Assembly (NCBI GenBank): GCA_963807005.1
Contig: CAWDZK010000006.1
Span: 1,089,027-1,153,026, forward strand
Length of the DNA stretch: 64,000 nt
DNA from: CAWDZK01 sp963807005
GTDB lineage: Bacteria > Actinomycetota > Actinomycetes > JACCUZ01
Direction of reading: 5' to 3'
The notes beneath the pieces are model-generated. The model was not told where the DNA came from and made no database searches. It saw only the letters and a program-made list of their open reading frames with translations. The translations under genes were made by a program, and so were the position numbers. Of the stretch, positions 16,840-23,431 are shown one piece after another (position 1 is the first letter of the stretch; each line of letters opens with the position of its first letter).

Positions 16840-16990
16840 TCGACGGAATGAGTGGAGCCGCTCACGCCCTCCCAGGTGCTCCGACTCGCCGCGGGACCCG
16901 GTGCTCCGGGCGCGGCCTACGGTTGCGGGTCAGTGCCGGCGTCCGACCGGCTTCCCCTGCAAAGGCGCGTCTGCAGTTGTGCGCCGGAGC
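16840..16990 (-). promoter_or_regulatory. Cobalamin (AdoCbl-type) riboswitch
   Basis: On the minus strand the conserved core GGGGAAGCCGGT (16960-16949) leads to GCCGGCACTGACCCGCAAC and CGT (16940-16919), the signature of the B12-sensing aptamer. The B12 box follows as AGTCGGAGCACCTGGGAG (about 16887-16869). The boundaries given are approximate. Downstream, a GATCCG-CGA-CGGATC hairpin (16716-16730) lies 6 nt before the first start codon and could occlude translation when ligand is bound. It implies that the six genes 16709-10095 are repressed by cobalamin, as for import genes. Confidence 0.85.
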
Positions 16991-17089
16991 ATGTGCACCG
17001 GCAGGCGGAGTGCATCACGGGCGGTAGGTTCGCGTCAAAGACGGGGACGGCCGGCGCGGGTGTCCCGAGGTGGAAGGAGCGGTGCGGCG

Positions 17090-17293
17090 ATGAGCTGGTC
17101 CTGGCGGTTGGAGACCACCGACGGCGCCGTGGTCGAGGCGGTGCGGGCCGAGAAGTTCCCCAGCCAGGCCGACGCGGAGTCGTGGATCGGCGAGTCCTGG
17201 CAGGACCTCGCCGAACAGGGCGTCGACCGGGTCGTGCTGCTCGAGGACGACCGCGAGGTCTACGGGCCGATGAGCCTGCACGCTGCGGACTGA
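17090..17293 (+). CDS. Small conserved protein, function unknown
   Basis: A 67-aa acidic protein (MSWSWRLETTDGAVV start) with good codon bias and a GGAAGGAG ribosome-binding site upstream. A TAGGTT element near 17031 may be its -10. It has a beta-strand/helix pattern with SWIGESWQDLAEQGVDRVVLLEDD. I recognise the type as a small actinobacterial hypothetical protein but know no function. It is divergent from the cobalamin riboswitch and 24 nt upstream of the frameshifted MmcQ/YjbR gene, possibly in the same transcript. Confidence 0.75.
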   Translation: MSWSWRLETTDGAVVEAVRAEKFPSQADAESWIGESWQDLAEQGVDRVVLLEDDREVYGPMSLHAAD

Positions 17294-17316
17294 GCCGGAC
17301 CTGCTGCGCGACGCGG

Positions 17317-17686
17317 GTGGCGACCTGGCGGGACGTCGAGCGGATCGCGCTGGCCCTTGACGGCGCGAAGCCGGGGGTGGCGCACGAGGGCTCCCCGACG
17401 GTCGACGTCGGACGGCACCCCTTCGCTCGCCTGCGCTGGGACGACGAGGGGCGCGAGATGCTGCAGTTCTGGTCGCTCGACCTGGGCAGCGAGCAGGCCT
17501 TGGCCGACCGCCGCGACACGTTCGTCGCGGTGCAGACCTTCTCGGTCAAGGTCTCGGTGTGGGCGCGGCTGGACCGGCTGGCGGTCGAGGAGACTGGCCG
17601 AGCTCGTCACCGACTCGTGGCTGGCGCGGCGTGGCGTCCGCGGTCCACAGGGCACCGCGGCCCGCCCCGGTGCCGAATCCTCGTGA
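17317..17686 (+). pseudogene. MmcQ/YjbR-family protein gene, frameshifted
   Basis: Reading from GTG 17317 gives a recognisable MmcQ/YjbR protein (TWRDVERIALALDGAKPGVAHEG, then FARLRWDDEGREMLQF and VSVWARLDRLAVEE). The family's C-terminal helix continues in another frame as LAELVTDSWLARRGV, ending at 17686. An extra A at about 17593 in GAGGAGACTGGCC accounts for the shift. Either the gene is broken or this is a sequencing error. Family members are small proteins with a CyaY-like fold of uncertain DNA-binding role. Confidence 0.75.
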
Positions 17687-17695
17687 GGGCGAACC

Positions 17696-17701
17696 TAGGG
17701 T
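17696..17701 (+). promoter_or_regulatory. TAGGGT -10 box, leaderless aldo/keto reductase
   Basis: TAGGGT ends 7 nt before ATG 17709, with no Shine-Dalgarno sequence between them. It overlaps the region just after the frameshifted MmcQ/YjbR gene. Confidence 0.6.
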
Positions 17702-17708
17702 CGGCGGC

Positions 17709-18719
17709 ATGGACTACCGCTACCTGGGCCGCAGCGGCCTGAAGATCTCGGAGATCACCTACGGCAACTGGCTGACCCACGGGTCCCAGGTGGAGAACGA
17801 CACCGCCACCGCCTGCGTGCGCGCGGCACTGGACGCCGGCATCTCGACGTTCGACACCGCCGACGCGTACGCCAACACCAAGGCGGAGACCGTGCTCGGC
17901 GAGGCGCTCAAGGGGGAGCGGCGCGAGTCGCTGGAGATCTTCACCAAGGTGTACTGGCCGACCGGCCCGCGCGGGAAGAACGACTGCGGTCTGTCGCGCA
18001 AGCACGTCATGGAGTCGATCGACGGCTCGTTGCGACGGCTGCGGACGGACTACGTCGACCTCTACCAGGCGCATCGCTTCGACACCGAGACGCCGCTCGA
18101 GGAGACGATGCAGGCGTTCGCCGACCTGGTCCGGATGGGCAAGGTGCTCTACGTCGGGGTGTCGGAGTGGACCGCCGAGCAGATCCGGGCCGGCCATGCG
18201 CTCGCCGAGGAGATGGGCGTGCACCTCGTGTCGTCGCAGCCGCAGTACTCGATGCTGTGGCGGGTGATCGAGCCCGAGGTGGTGCCGGCCTGCGCCGAGC
18301 TCGGCATCAGCCAGATCGTGTGGTCGCCGATCGCCCAGGGCGTGCTCTCCGGCAAGTACCTGCCGGGTCAGGACCGACCGGCCGGGTCGCGGGCGACCGA
18401 CGACAAGGGCGGCGCCGACATGATCCAGCGCTGGATGGACGACGAGATCCTCGGTCGCGTGCAGCAGCTGCGGCCGGTCGCCGACGAGCTCGGCCTGACC
18501 ATGGCCCAGCTCGCGGTCGCCTGGGTGCTGCAGAACGACAACGTCGCGGCCGCGCTCGTCGGTGCCTCCCGGCCGGAGCAGGTGCACGAGAACGTCAAGG
18601 CCGCCGGGGTGCGGATCCCGGCCGAGCTGATGACGCGGATCGACGAGGCCCTGGGCGACGTCGTGGTGAGCGACCCGGCGATGACGGCCAAGAACGCCCC
18701 CCAGCACCGCCCCACCTGA
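17709..18719 (+). CDS. Aldo/keto reductase, potassium-channel beta-subunit-like
   Basis: NADPH-dependent (beta/alpha)8 oxidoreductase of 336 aa. It has the catalytic Asp-Tyr pair in FDTADAYANTKAE, the Lys of IFTKVYWPTG, and the cofactor region SPIAQGVLSGKY with GASRPEQVHEN near the C terminus. These match the AKR6/YghZ-like group, which reduces aldehydes and methylglyoxal-type substrates; the physiological substrate here is unknown. It is monocistronic, driven by a leaderless promoter and closed by the triple-hairpin element at 18733-18827. Confidence 0.9.
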   Translation: MDYRYLGRSGLKISEITYGNWLTHGSQVENDTATACVRAALDAGISTFDTADAYANTKAETVLGEALKGERRESLEIFTKVYWPTGPRGKNDCGLSRKHVMESIDGSLRRLRTDYVDLYQAHRFDTETPLEETMQAFADLVRMGKVLYVGVSEWTAEQIRAGHALAEEMGVHLVSSQPQYSMLWRVIEPEVVPACAELGISQIVWSPIAQGVLSGKYLPGQDRPAGSRATDDKGGADMIQRWMDDEILGRVQQLRPVADELGLTMAQLAVAWVLQNDNVAAALVGASRPEQVHENVKAAGVRIPAELMTRIDEALGDVVVSDPAMTAKNAPQHRPT

Positions 18720-18732
18720 CCCGCCCGGCGGC

Positions 18733-18827
18733 CCCAGATGATCACGTAAACGTGATCATCTGGGACTGACAGTGGCCTGCAGGCCACAGTCAGCGCGAGT
18801 TGATCACGTTAACGTGATCAACTCGCG
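18733..18827. repeat. Triple-palindrome element at a convergent junction
   Basis: Three adjacent palindromes. First, 15-bp arms at 18733-18764 around AA (core ATCACGT-AA-ACGTGAT). Second, 18766-18793 with CTGAC/GTCAG outer arms and GTGGCC-TGCA-GGCCAC inner arms, one A-A mismatch. Third, a perfect 34-bp palindrome at 18794-18827 centred on GTTAAC. The outer two share the CACGTnnACGTG core, so they can also pair with each other. It lies between convergent genes, so bidirectional termination is possible, but its size and symmetry exceed ordinary terminators. See 34452-34536 for a second copy of the design. Confidence 0.9.
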
Positions 18828-18858
18828 AGGGCGGCGGGAGCTGGCGTGCGGTATGGGG

Positions 18859-19446
18859 TCAGCGGGCGCGGCGGCGTGAGCCGCGCAGCCGCGGCGGGGG
18901 CAGCCGGAAGCGGCGGATCTGCATGCTGCGCATGAGGGCGTACGGCACGACACCGCGGGTGCTCTCGTCCGGGAAGGTCCGCGCCAGCCCGCGCTTGAGC
19001 CGGAGCACCAGGAACACCGAGTCGATGACGATGAGCACGACCAGCGCCAGCCACAGCGTGCTGCCGAGGACCTTGAGCTGGGCGCTGGCGCTGAACGACA
19101 GCAGCAGGATGATCACGGCCATCGGCAGGAAGAACTCGGCCACGGTCCGTCGGGCGTCGACGACGTCGCGGACGTAGCGCCGGACCGGCCCGCGGTCCCG
19201 CGGCGGCAGGTTGCGCTCGTCGCCCGCCTTCATCGCGGCGACCTGCGACACCCGCTCCTCGCGCTGCTTGGCGCGCATCGCCTTGTAGGCCTCCTTGCGC
19301 GTCGACGGCGCGGTCACCGCCCGCCGGCGGCCGCGCTCGGCCTCGCGCCGCTTCGGCGTCGGACGCCCCTTGCCCCCGTCCCTGGCCGCCTGGCCCGACG
19401 ACGAGGCAGCCTCCTCGGCGGCGGGGCTCTTGCTGCGTCCGAACAC
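18859..19446 (-). CDS. DUF3043 membrane protein
   Basis: About 195 aa: a basic Lys/Arg-rich N-terminal region (GRPTPKRREAERGRRRAV), the conserved block RNLPPRDRGPVRRYVRDVVDARR, two membrane helices (FFLPMAVIILLLSFSA and LWLALVVLIVIDSVFLVLRL) and a basic tail. This is the usual layout of the actinobacterial DUF3043 family, whose function is unknown. The start GTG 19446 is set by a TAGGCT box (19454-19459) exactly 7 nt upstream, a leaderless arrangement. Confidence 0.85.
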   Translation of the reverse strand: MFGRSKSPAAEEAASSSGQAARDGGKGRPTPKRREAERGRRRAVTAPSTRKEAYKAMRAKQREERVSQVAAMKAGDERNLPPRDRGPVRRYVRDVVDARRTVAEFFLPMAVIILLLSFSASAQLKVLGSTLWLALVVLIVIDSVFLVLRLKRGLARTFPDESTRGVVPYALMRSMQIRRFRLPPPRLRGSRRRAR

Positions 19447-19453
19447 GAGCGCC

Positions 19454-19459
19454 AGCCTA
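19454..19459 (-). promoter_or_regulatory. TAGGCT -10 box, leaderless DUF3043 gene
   Basis: Minus-strand TAGGCT, 7-nt spacer, then GTG 19446. No ribosome-binding site is visible. Confidence 0.6.
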
Positions 19460-19645
19460 CCGGCGGCAGGTCGGCCCGCCGACGTCGCCGTCATCGGTCA
19501 CCCGGAGGCGGTCGGGGCGCCGCCCGAGAACGAGCACAGGGGAACTCCGGGCGCCTTGCGCTCGTCGGCAGGGGAGGGCAGTTCGTCCTAGGGTGGTGCG
19601 CAGAGGCCCGTCCGGGCACCGCGACGAAGGGGGTACCGGAGTCCT

Positions 19646-20437
19646 ATGAGCGTCATGAAGCGGCTCAAGCTGATCTTCAGTGCCAAGGCGAACAAGGCGC
19701 TCGACCGGGCCGAGGACCCACGCGAGACGCTCGACTACTCCTACGAGCGCCAGCTCGAGATGCTGCAGAAGGTACGACGCGGCGTGGCCGACGTCGCGAC
19801 CTCCCGCAAGCGCCTCGAGCTCCAGCTGCAGCAGCTGCAGGCCCAGTCCGACAAGCTCGAGGGCCAGGGCCGGCAGGCACTCGGCTCCGGCCGGGAGGAC
19901 CTGGCCCGCGAGGCGCTGACCCGACGGTCGGCCGTGCAGCAGCAGCAGTCTGACCTCGCGGTCCAGCATGCCCAGCTGCAGGCCGAGGAGGAGAAGCTCA
20001 CCATGGCCTCCCGGCGGCTGCAGGCCAAGGTCGACGCCTTCCGGACCCGCAAGGAGACGATCAAGGCGACCTACACCGCGGCCGAGGCGCAGACCAAGAT
20101 CGGCGAGGCCTTCTCCGGCATCTCCGAGGAGATGGGCGACGTCGGCCTGGCCGTCCAGCGGGCCGAGGACAAGACCCAGACGATGCAGGCCAGGGCCGGT
20201 GCCATCGACGAGCTGCTCGCCAGCGGCGCGCTCGACGATGCGTCCGGCACGGCCAAGGACGACATCACGATGGAGCTCGAGCGGATGTCGAGCAGCAGCG
20301 ACGTCGAGCTGGAGCTGGCCCGCCTCAAGGGCGAGATCGGCGCCGCTCCGGCACCGGAGGCGATCGAGGGCGGTGCCGCGCCCGCCGGCTCCGTCGCTGA
20401 GCCCGCCGCCCAGCCGGCCGAGAAGGAGCAGTCATGA
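19646..20437 (+). CDS. pspA: Phage-shock protein A (PspA/IM30)
   Basis: Peripheral membrane-remodelling protein of 263 aa built almost wholly of long amphipathic coiled coils (about 25-215), starting MSVMKRLKLIFSAKANKALDRAEDP, the membrane-inserting N-terminal helix and first coil typical of PspA/Vipp1. The C-terminal 45 aa are a disordered Ala/Pro/Glu tail. ATG 19646 has GGAG 5 nt upstream, and a TAGGGT box near 19590 may be the -10. It heads the operon pspA-pspAA-htpX-pspAB and overlaps pspAA by ATGA. Likely role: protects the cytoplasmic membrane under envelope stress. Confidence 0.92.
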   Translation: MSVMKRLKLIFSAKANKALDRAEDPRETLDYSYERQLEMLQKVRRGVADVATSRKRLELQLQQLQAQSDKLEGQGRQALGSGREDLAREALTRRSAVQQQQSDLAVQHAQLQAEEEKLTMASRRLQAKVDAFRTRKETIKATYTAAEAQTKIGEAFSGISEEMGDVGLAVQRAEDKTQTMQARAGAIDELLASGALDDASGTAKDDITMELERMSSSSDVELELARLKGEIGAAPAPEAIEGGAAPAGSVAEPAAQPAEKEQS

Positions 20438-20718
20438 TCGTCCGGGTGCTGGGCGAGGGCCAGTACGTCGTCGACGACGCCCACTCCGAGCTGCTCAACG
20501 GCCTCGACAGCGGGCTCGAGCGCGCCGTGGAGTCCGGCGACGAGGCAGCCTTCCGGTCCGCCCTCGCCGACCTGCTCGCCCAGGTGCGGGCCGTGGGGGA
20601 GCGGCTGCCCGACGAGTCGCTGGAGGAGTCCGACGCGCTGCTGCCGGACGAGAGCAGCTCGCTCGACGAGGTCCGCGCGCTGCTGAGCGACTCGGACCAG
20701 GGCCTCATCCCCGGCTGA
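20434..20718 (+). CDS. pspAA: PspA-associated protein PspAA
   Basis: A 94-aa acidic protein (MIVRVLGEGQYVVDD start) matching the PspAA domain found next to PspA in actinobacteria. It is translationally coupled to pspA by a 4-nt overlap. Its likely job is to bind or modulate PspA assemblies; this is inferred from association. It has no membrane segment or catalytic motif. Confidence 0.85.
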   Translation: MIVRVLGEGQYVVDDAHSELLNGLDSGLERAVESGDEAAFRSALADLLAQVRAVGERLPDESLEESDALLPDESSSLDEVRALLSDSDQGLIPG

Positions 20719-20758
20719 CCGCCCCGCGTCCCGACAACCCACCTGCCCGAGGCACCCC

Positions 20759-21655
20759 ATGGCACGCACCCGCTACGTCCCCGACCGCGGACTCTCCGCG
20801 CGGATGGGGCTGACCGTCTTCTTCCTCGGGCTGCTGTACGTCGTGCTCATCGTGCTCGTGACCAGCTACACCAACCTGGTGCTCGGGCTGATCATCGCGG
20901 GCGGTGCGCTGTTCGCCCAGTGGTACTTCAGCGACCGCATCGCCCTCTACGCCATGCACGGCCGGGTCGTCACGCCCGAGGAGGCTCCCGAGCTGCACGG
21001 CATCGTCGATCGGCTCTGCGCCCTGGCCGACATGCCGAAGCCGACGGTGGCGATCGCCGACAGCGACGTGCCCAACGCGTTCGCCACCGGACGTACCCCT
21101 CAGCGGGCCGTGGTCTGCGCGACCACCGGCCTGATGCACCGTCTCGACGAGCGTGAGCTCGAGGGCGTGCTCGCGCACGAGCTCTCGCACGTGGCGCACC
21201 GCGACGTCACCGTGATGACGGTCGCGTCGGTCGTCGGCGTGCTCGCCGGCTTCCTCACCCGGATCGTCCTGTACTCCGGCATGGGCCGACGCCGGGGCAG
21301 CAACAACGGGCCGCCGGTCGTGCTCGTCGTCATGCTCGTCTCGATCGTCGTGTACGCGCTGGCGTTCCTGCTGACCCGGGCGCTGTCCCGCTACCGCGAG
21401 CTTGCCGCCGACCGCGCCGGGGCCTTCCTCACCGCGCAGCCGTCGGCGCTGGCGTCCGCGCTGACGAAGATCAGCGGCGAGATGGGTCGGATCCCGAGCC
21501 GGGACCTGCGCGAGGCCGAGCCGTACAACGCGTTCTTCTTCGCTCCGGCGGCCGCACCCGGCTTCACGCTGTCGTCGCTGTTCTCGACCCACCCGCCGCT
21601 GCAGAAGCGGCTGGACCAGCTCGGGCAGATCTCGGCCACGCTCTCGCGCCCGTGA
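20759..21655 (+). CDS. htpX: HtpX-type M48 membrane zinc metalloprotease
   Basis: Integral membrane protease of 298 aa for quality control of membrane proteins. Two N-terminal helices (MGLTVFFLGLLYVVLIVLV; TNLVLGLIIAGGALFA) precede the zinc motif HELSHVAHRD (about residue 140). A further helical hairpin follows, then the third ligand in RELAADRAG and a C-terminal segment with FSTHPPLQKRLDQL, typical of HtpX. It lies within the psp operon 40 nt after pspAA and overlaps pspAB by 4 nt, which ties membrane proteolysis to the PspA response. Confidence 0.93.
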   Translation: MARTRYVPDRGLSARMGLTVFFLGLLYVVLIVLVTSYTNLVLGLIIAGGALFAQWYFSDRIALYAMHGRVVTPEEAPELHGIVDRLCALADMPKPTVAIADSDVPNAFATGRTPQRAVVCATTGLMHRLDERELEGVLAHELSHVAHRDVTVMTVASVVGVLAGFLTRIVLYSGMGRRRGSNNGPPVVLVVMLVSIVVYALAFLLTRALSRYRELAADRAGAFLTAQPSALASALTKISGEMGRIPSRDLREAEPYNAFFFAPAAAPGFTLSSLFSTHPPLQKRLDQLGQISATLSRP

Positions 21656-22233
21656 GCCTGCTCGACAAGCTGCTGGGCCGCAGCACCCCGCCCCAGCCGA
21701 CTCTCGACCAGCTGTTCGCGCTCACCGACGCCGCGCTCACCCTCGAGGCCGCGATGGGGCTCAAGCCGACCGGCCTGGGCTCGGTGGCCTACCGCGCCGC
21801 CGAGGGCCGGGCTTCCGCTGACGTGACCGCCGACGCCGAGGCTCTGGTCGGTACGGGCGGCGGCCCCGCCGTGGAGCGCAGCGTCGACGCGTTCGGCTAC
21901 ACCTGGTTGCTGGTCCGCCACGACCCCCGCGACACCCCGGGCCTGGTGACCGACCTGCACGCCGTGAACTCCGACCTGGTGGCCGCCGGGTTCGGGCCGA
22001 CCCTGCTCTGCTCGCTGGTGACCCTCGCCGACGGCGCCGGACACCAGGTCGGGCTGGTGTACCTGTACAAGCGCGGCACGTTCTACCCGTTCGCGCCGTC
22101 CGGGGCGAAGGCCCGCGACACGGCGTTCGAGCTGCAGGTCCGCGCGGCGGTCGGGTCCGACCTGCCCGTCGAGCCCGAGGTCACGCGCTGGTTCCCGGTG
22201 TGGGGAGCGCCCGGACTCACCCCAGCCCCGTGA
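21652..22233 (+). CDS. pspAB: PspA-associated protein PspAB
   Basis: A 193-aa soluble protein (LLDKLLGRSTPPQPTLDQLFALTDAALTLE start) matching the PspAB family linked to PspA/HtpX operons. GTG 21652 overlaps the htpX stop. The conserved GLGSVAYRAAEG and YLYKRGTFYPFAP segments are visible. Biochemical function is unknown. Its stop codon TGA (22231-22233) lies inside the left arm of the inverted repeat at 22226-22285. Confidence 0.85.
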   Translation: MSLLDKLLGRSTPPQPTLDQLFALTDAALTLEAAMGLKPTGLGSVAYRAAEGRASADVTADAEALVGTGGGPAVERSVDAFGYTWLLVRHDPRDTPGLVTDLHAVNSDLVAAGFGPTLLCSLVTLADGAGHQVGLVYLYKRGTFYPFAPSGAKARDTAFELQVRAAVGSDLPVEPEVTRWFPVWGAPGLTPAP

Positions 22234-22285
22234 TCATGAAGGTTCACCCGCGCTCCAGCCGGGGCGAACCTTCATGATCACGGGG
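22226..22285. repeat. Long inverted repeat, copy 1, supplying both convergent stop codons
   Basis: Twenty-bp perfect arms (CCCCGTGATCATGAAGGTTC at 22226-22245 and its complement at 22266-22285) around a 20-nt GC-rich loop. The TGA in each arm ends the flanking gene: pspAB on plus and the DUF559 gene on minus. A second, nearly identical copy lies at 23352-23409. Confidence 0.92.
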
Positions 22286-23267
22286 GGTCGGGGAGAGTGC
22301 AGCCGGGGCCGCAGCGCTGCGGCGTGCCGTCCCACCCGCCTCGCGCCAGGACGGCGGCCACCTGGCCCGCCACGGCGCACGGGGTCGCGGTCACCGCGCG
22401 CCACCCGAAGCGCAGCGTGCGTACCTCCTCGGTGACGAGGAGCTCGTTGTCGCGCATCTGGTCGTGCTCCCTGAGCTCGGCCGGGTGGTACGCCGCCCCG
22501 TCGAGCTCCACCACCAGGGCGTACTCGTCGTAGCGCACGTCGCGGTAGCGGCGCCGACCGGCGCGGCCCTCGGCCCGGTTGCGCGTTCCTCGGGGCAGCT
22601 GGTGGCCGCGCTCGACACCCCGGAAGTAGCGCCGCTCCAGCGCAGACAGCACGCCGGCCACGACATCGGCGAGCAGGTCGGTCAGCAACGCCCGGTGCCG
22701 GATCTTCAGCCGCCGGTCGAGGTGCGCGGTGAGCCGGTCGGCGGTCGTCAGCCGACGCTGGCAGGCCCGCAGGACCAGGTCGATGACCTCAGCGGGCTTG
22801 CTGCCCGGCAGGTCGGCGAGATCGAGCACGGTGTCCTCGACCCGGGTCCGCGGCGGGTCGAGCGTCGGGTGCCGGGTGTCGGCGAGGTGCACGGCGTAGT
22901 GGATGCGCAGCCCCTCCTGCGGCCGCACCCGCCGCTGCACCGGCACCGTGACGTGGACCTCGTCAGGGGCGTTGTCGCGCAGGGACCACCACCAGGCGGC
23001 AGTGGCGTGGGACAGCACGACGCCCTCCCCGGCGTACAGCAGACCTGCCCAGCACCTGGTGGGGTAGCCGACCGCCGACCCGGCTCCCCTCAGGTAGACC
23101 CCGGGCAACGCGCTGGGGGACCAGCGCCGGGCGGCGAGCTCCCGGGCGATCTGGGCGTCGTCGATGCCGAGCCGCACCAGCTGGCGCCGGGAGAGGGCAC
23201 CCTCCTGCTCGGCGGCGAGGGCGAGCACGCAGGGGTCCCCGGGCTGGGCGGGACGGCGTCTCGGCAT
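22278..23267 (-). CDS. AbiEi-like HTH / DUF559 endonuclease-fold protein
   Basis: About 329 aa. The N-terminal part is a winged-helix region (ALSRRQLVRLGIDDAQIARE, about 24-45) as in AbiEi_4/type IV antitoxin-like proteins. The middle holds the conserved LSHATAAWWWSLRDNAPDEVHVTVP and RVEDTVLDLADL blocks. The C-terminal DUF559 domain, of the Vsr/PD-(D/E)XK nuclease superfamily, has VVELDGAAYH (about 252-261), HDQMRDNELL and TLRFGWRAV. No partner toxin gene is adjacent. Near-identical long inverted repeats lie on both sides. ATG 23267 is chosen since the upstream part of the frame is low-complexity and runs into the repeat. Confidence 0.75.
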   Translation of the reverse strand: MPRRRPAQPGDPCVLALAAEQEGALSRRQLVRLGIDDAQIARELAARRWSPSALPGVYLRGAGSAVGYPTRCWAGLLYAGEGVVLSHATAAWWWSLRDNAPDEVHVTVPVQRRVRPQEGLRIHYAVHLADTRHPTLDPPRTRVEDTVLDLADLPGSKPAEVIDLVLRACQRRLTTADRLTAHLDRRLKIRHRALLTDLLADVVAGVLSALERRYFRGVERGHQLPRGTRNRAEGRAGRRRYRDVRYDEYALVVELDGAAYHPAELREHDQMRDNELLVTEEVRTLRFGWRAVTATPCAVAGQVAAVLARGGWDGTPQRCGPGCTLPDPP

Positions 23268-23351
23268 CCACCCACGCTGGCCGAGCCGGCGACGGCCGGG
23301 CCGCCTCCACCCAGCTTCTGTGGACGGACCACGGCCTGTGGACACCCCCCA

Positions 23352-23409
23352 CCCCGTGATCATGAAGGTTCACCTGCGCTCTAGCGGGGGCGAACCTTCA
23401 TGATCACGG
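23352..23409. repeat. Long inverted repeat, copy 2
   Basis: Arms CCGTGATCATGAAGGTTC (23354-23371) and complement (23392-23409), perfect over 18 bp, with a 20-nt loop that differs from copy 1 at about three positions. It lies upstream of the DUF559 gene and 22 nt before the divergent glycerate kinase gene. A terminator is therefore not expected here, which argues for a mobile or structural element. Confidence 0.92.
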
Positions 23410-23431
23410 CGGGGTCGGGGAGGATGGCGCC

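Noticed and set aside
22278..23267. AbiEi-type antitoxin as half of a classical type IV toxin-antitoxin pair
   Set aside because: No nucleotidyltransferase toxin (AbiEii) is adjacent on either side; the C-terminal DUF559 domain makes it a different, stand-alone architecture.
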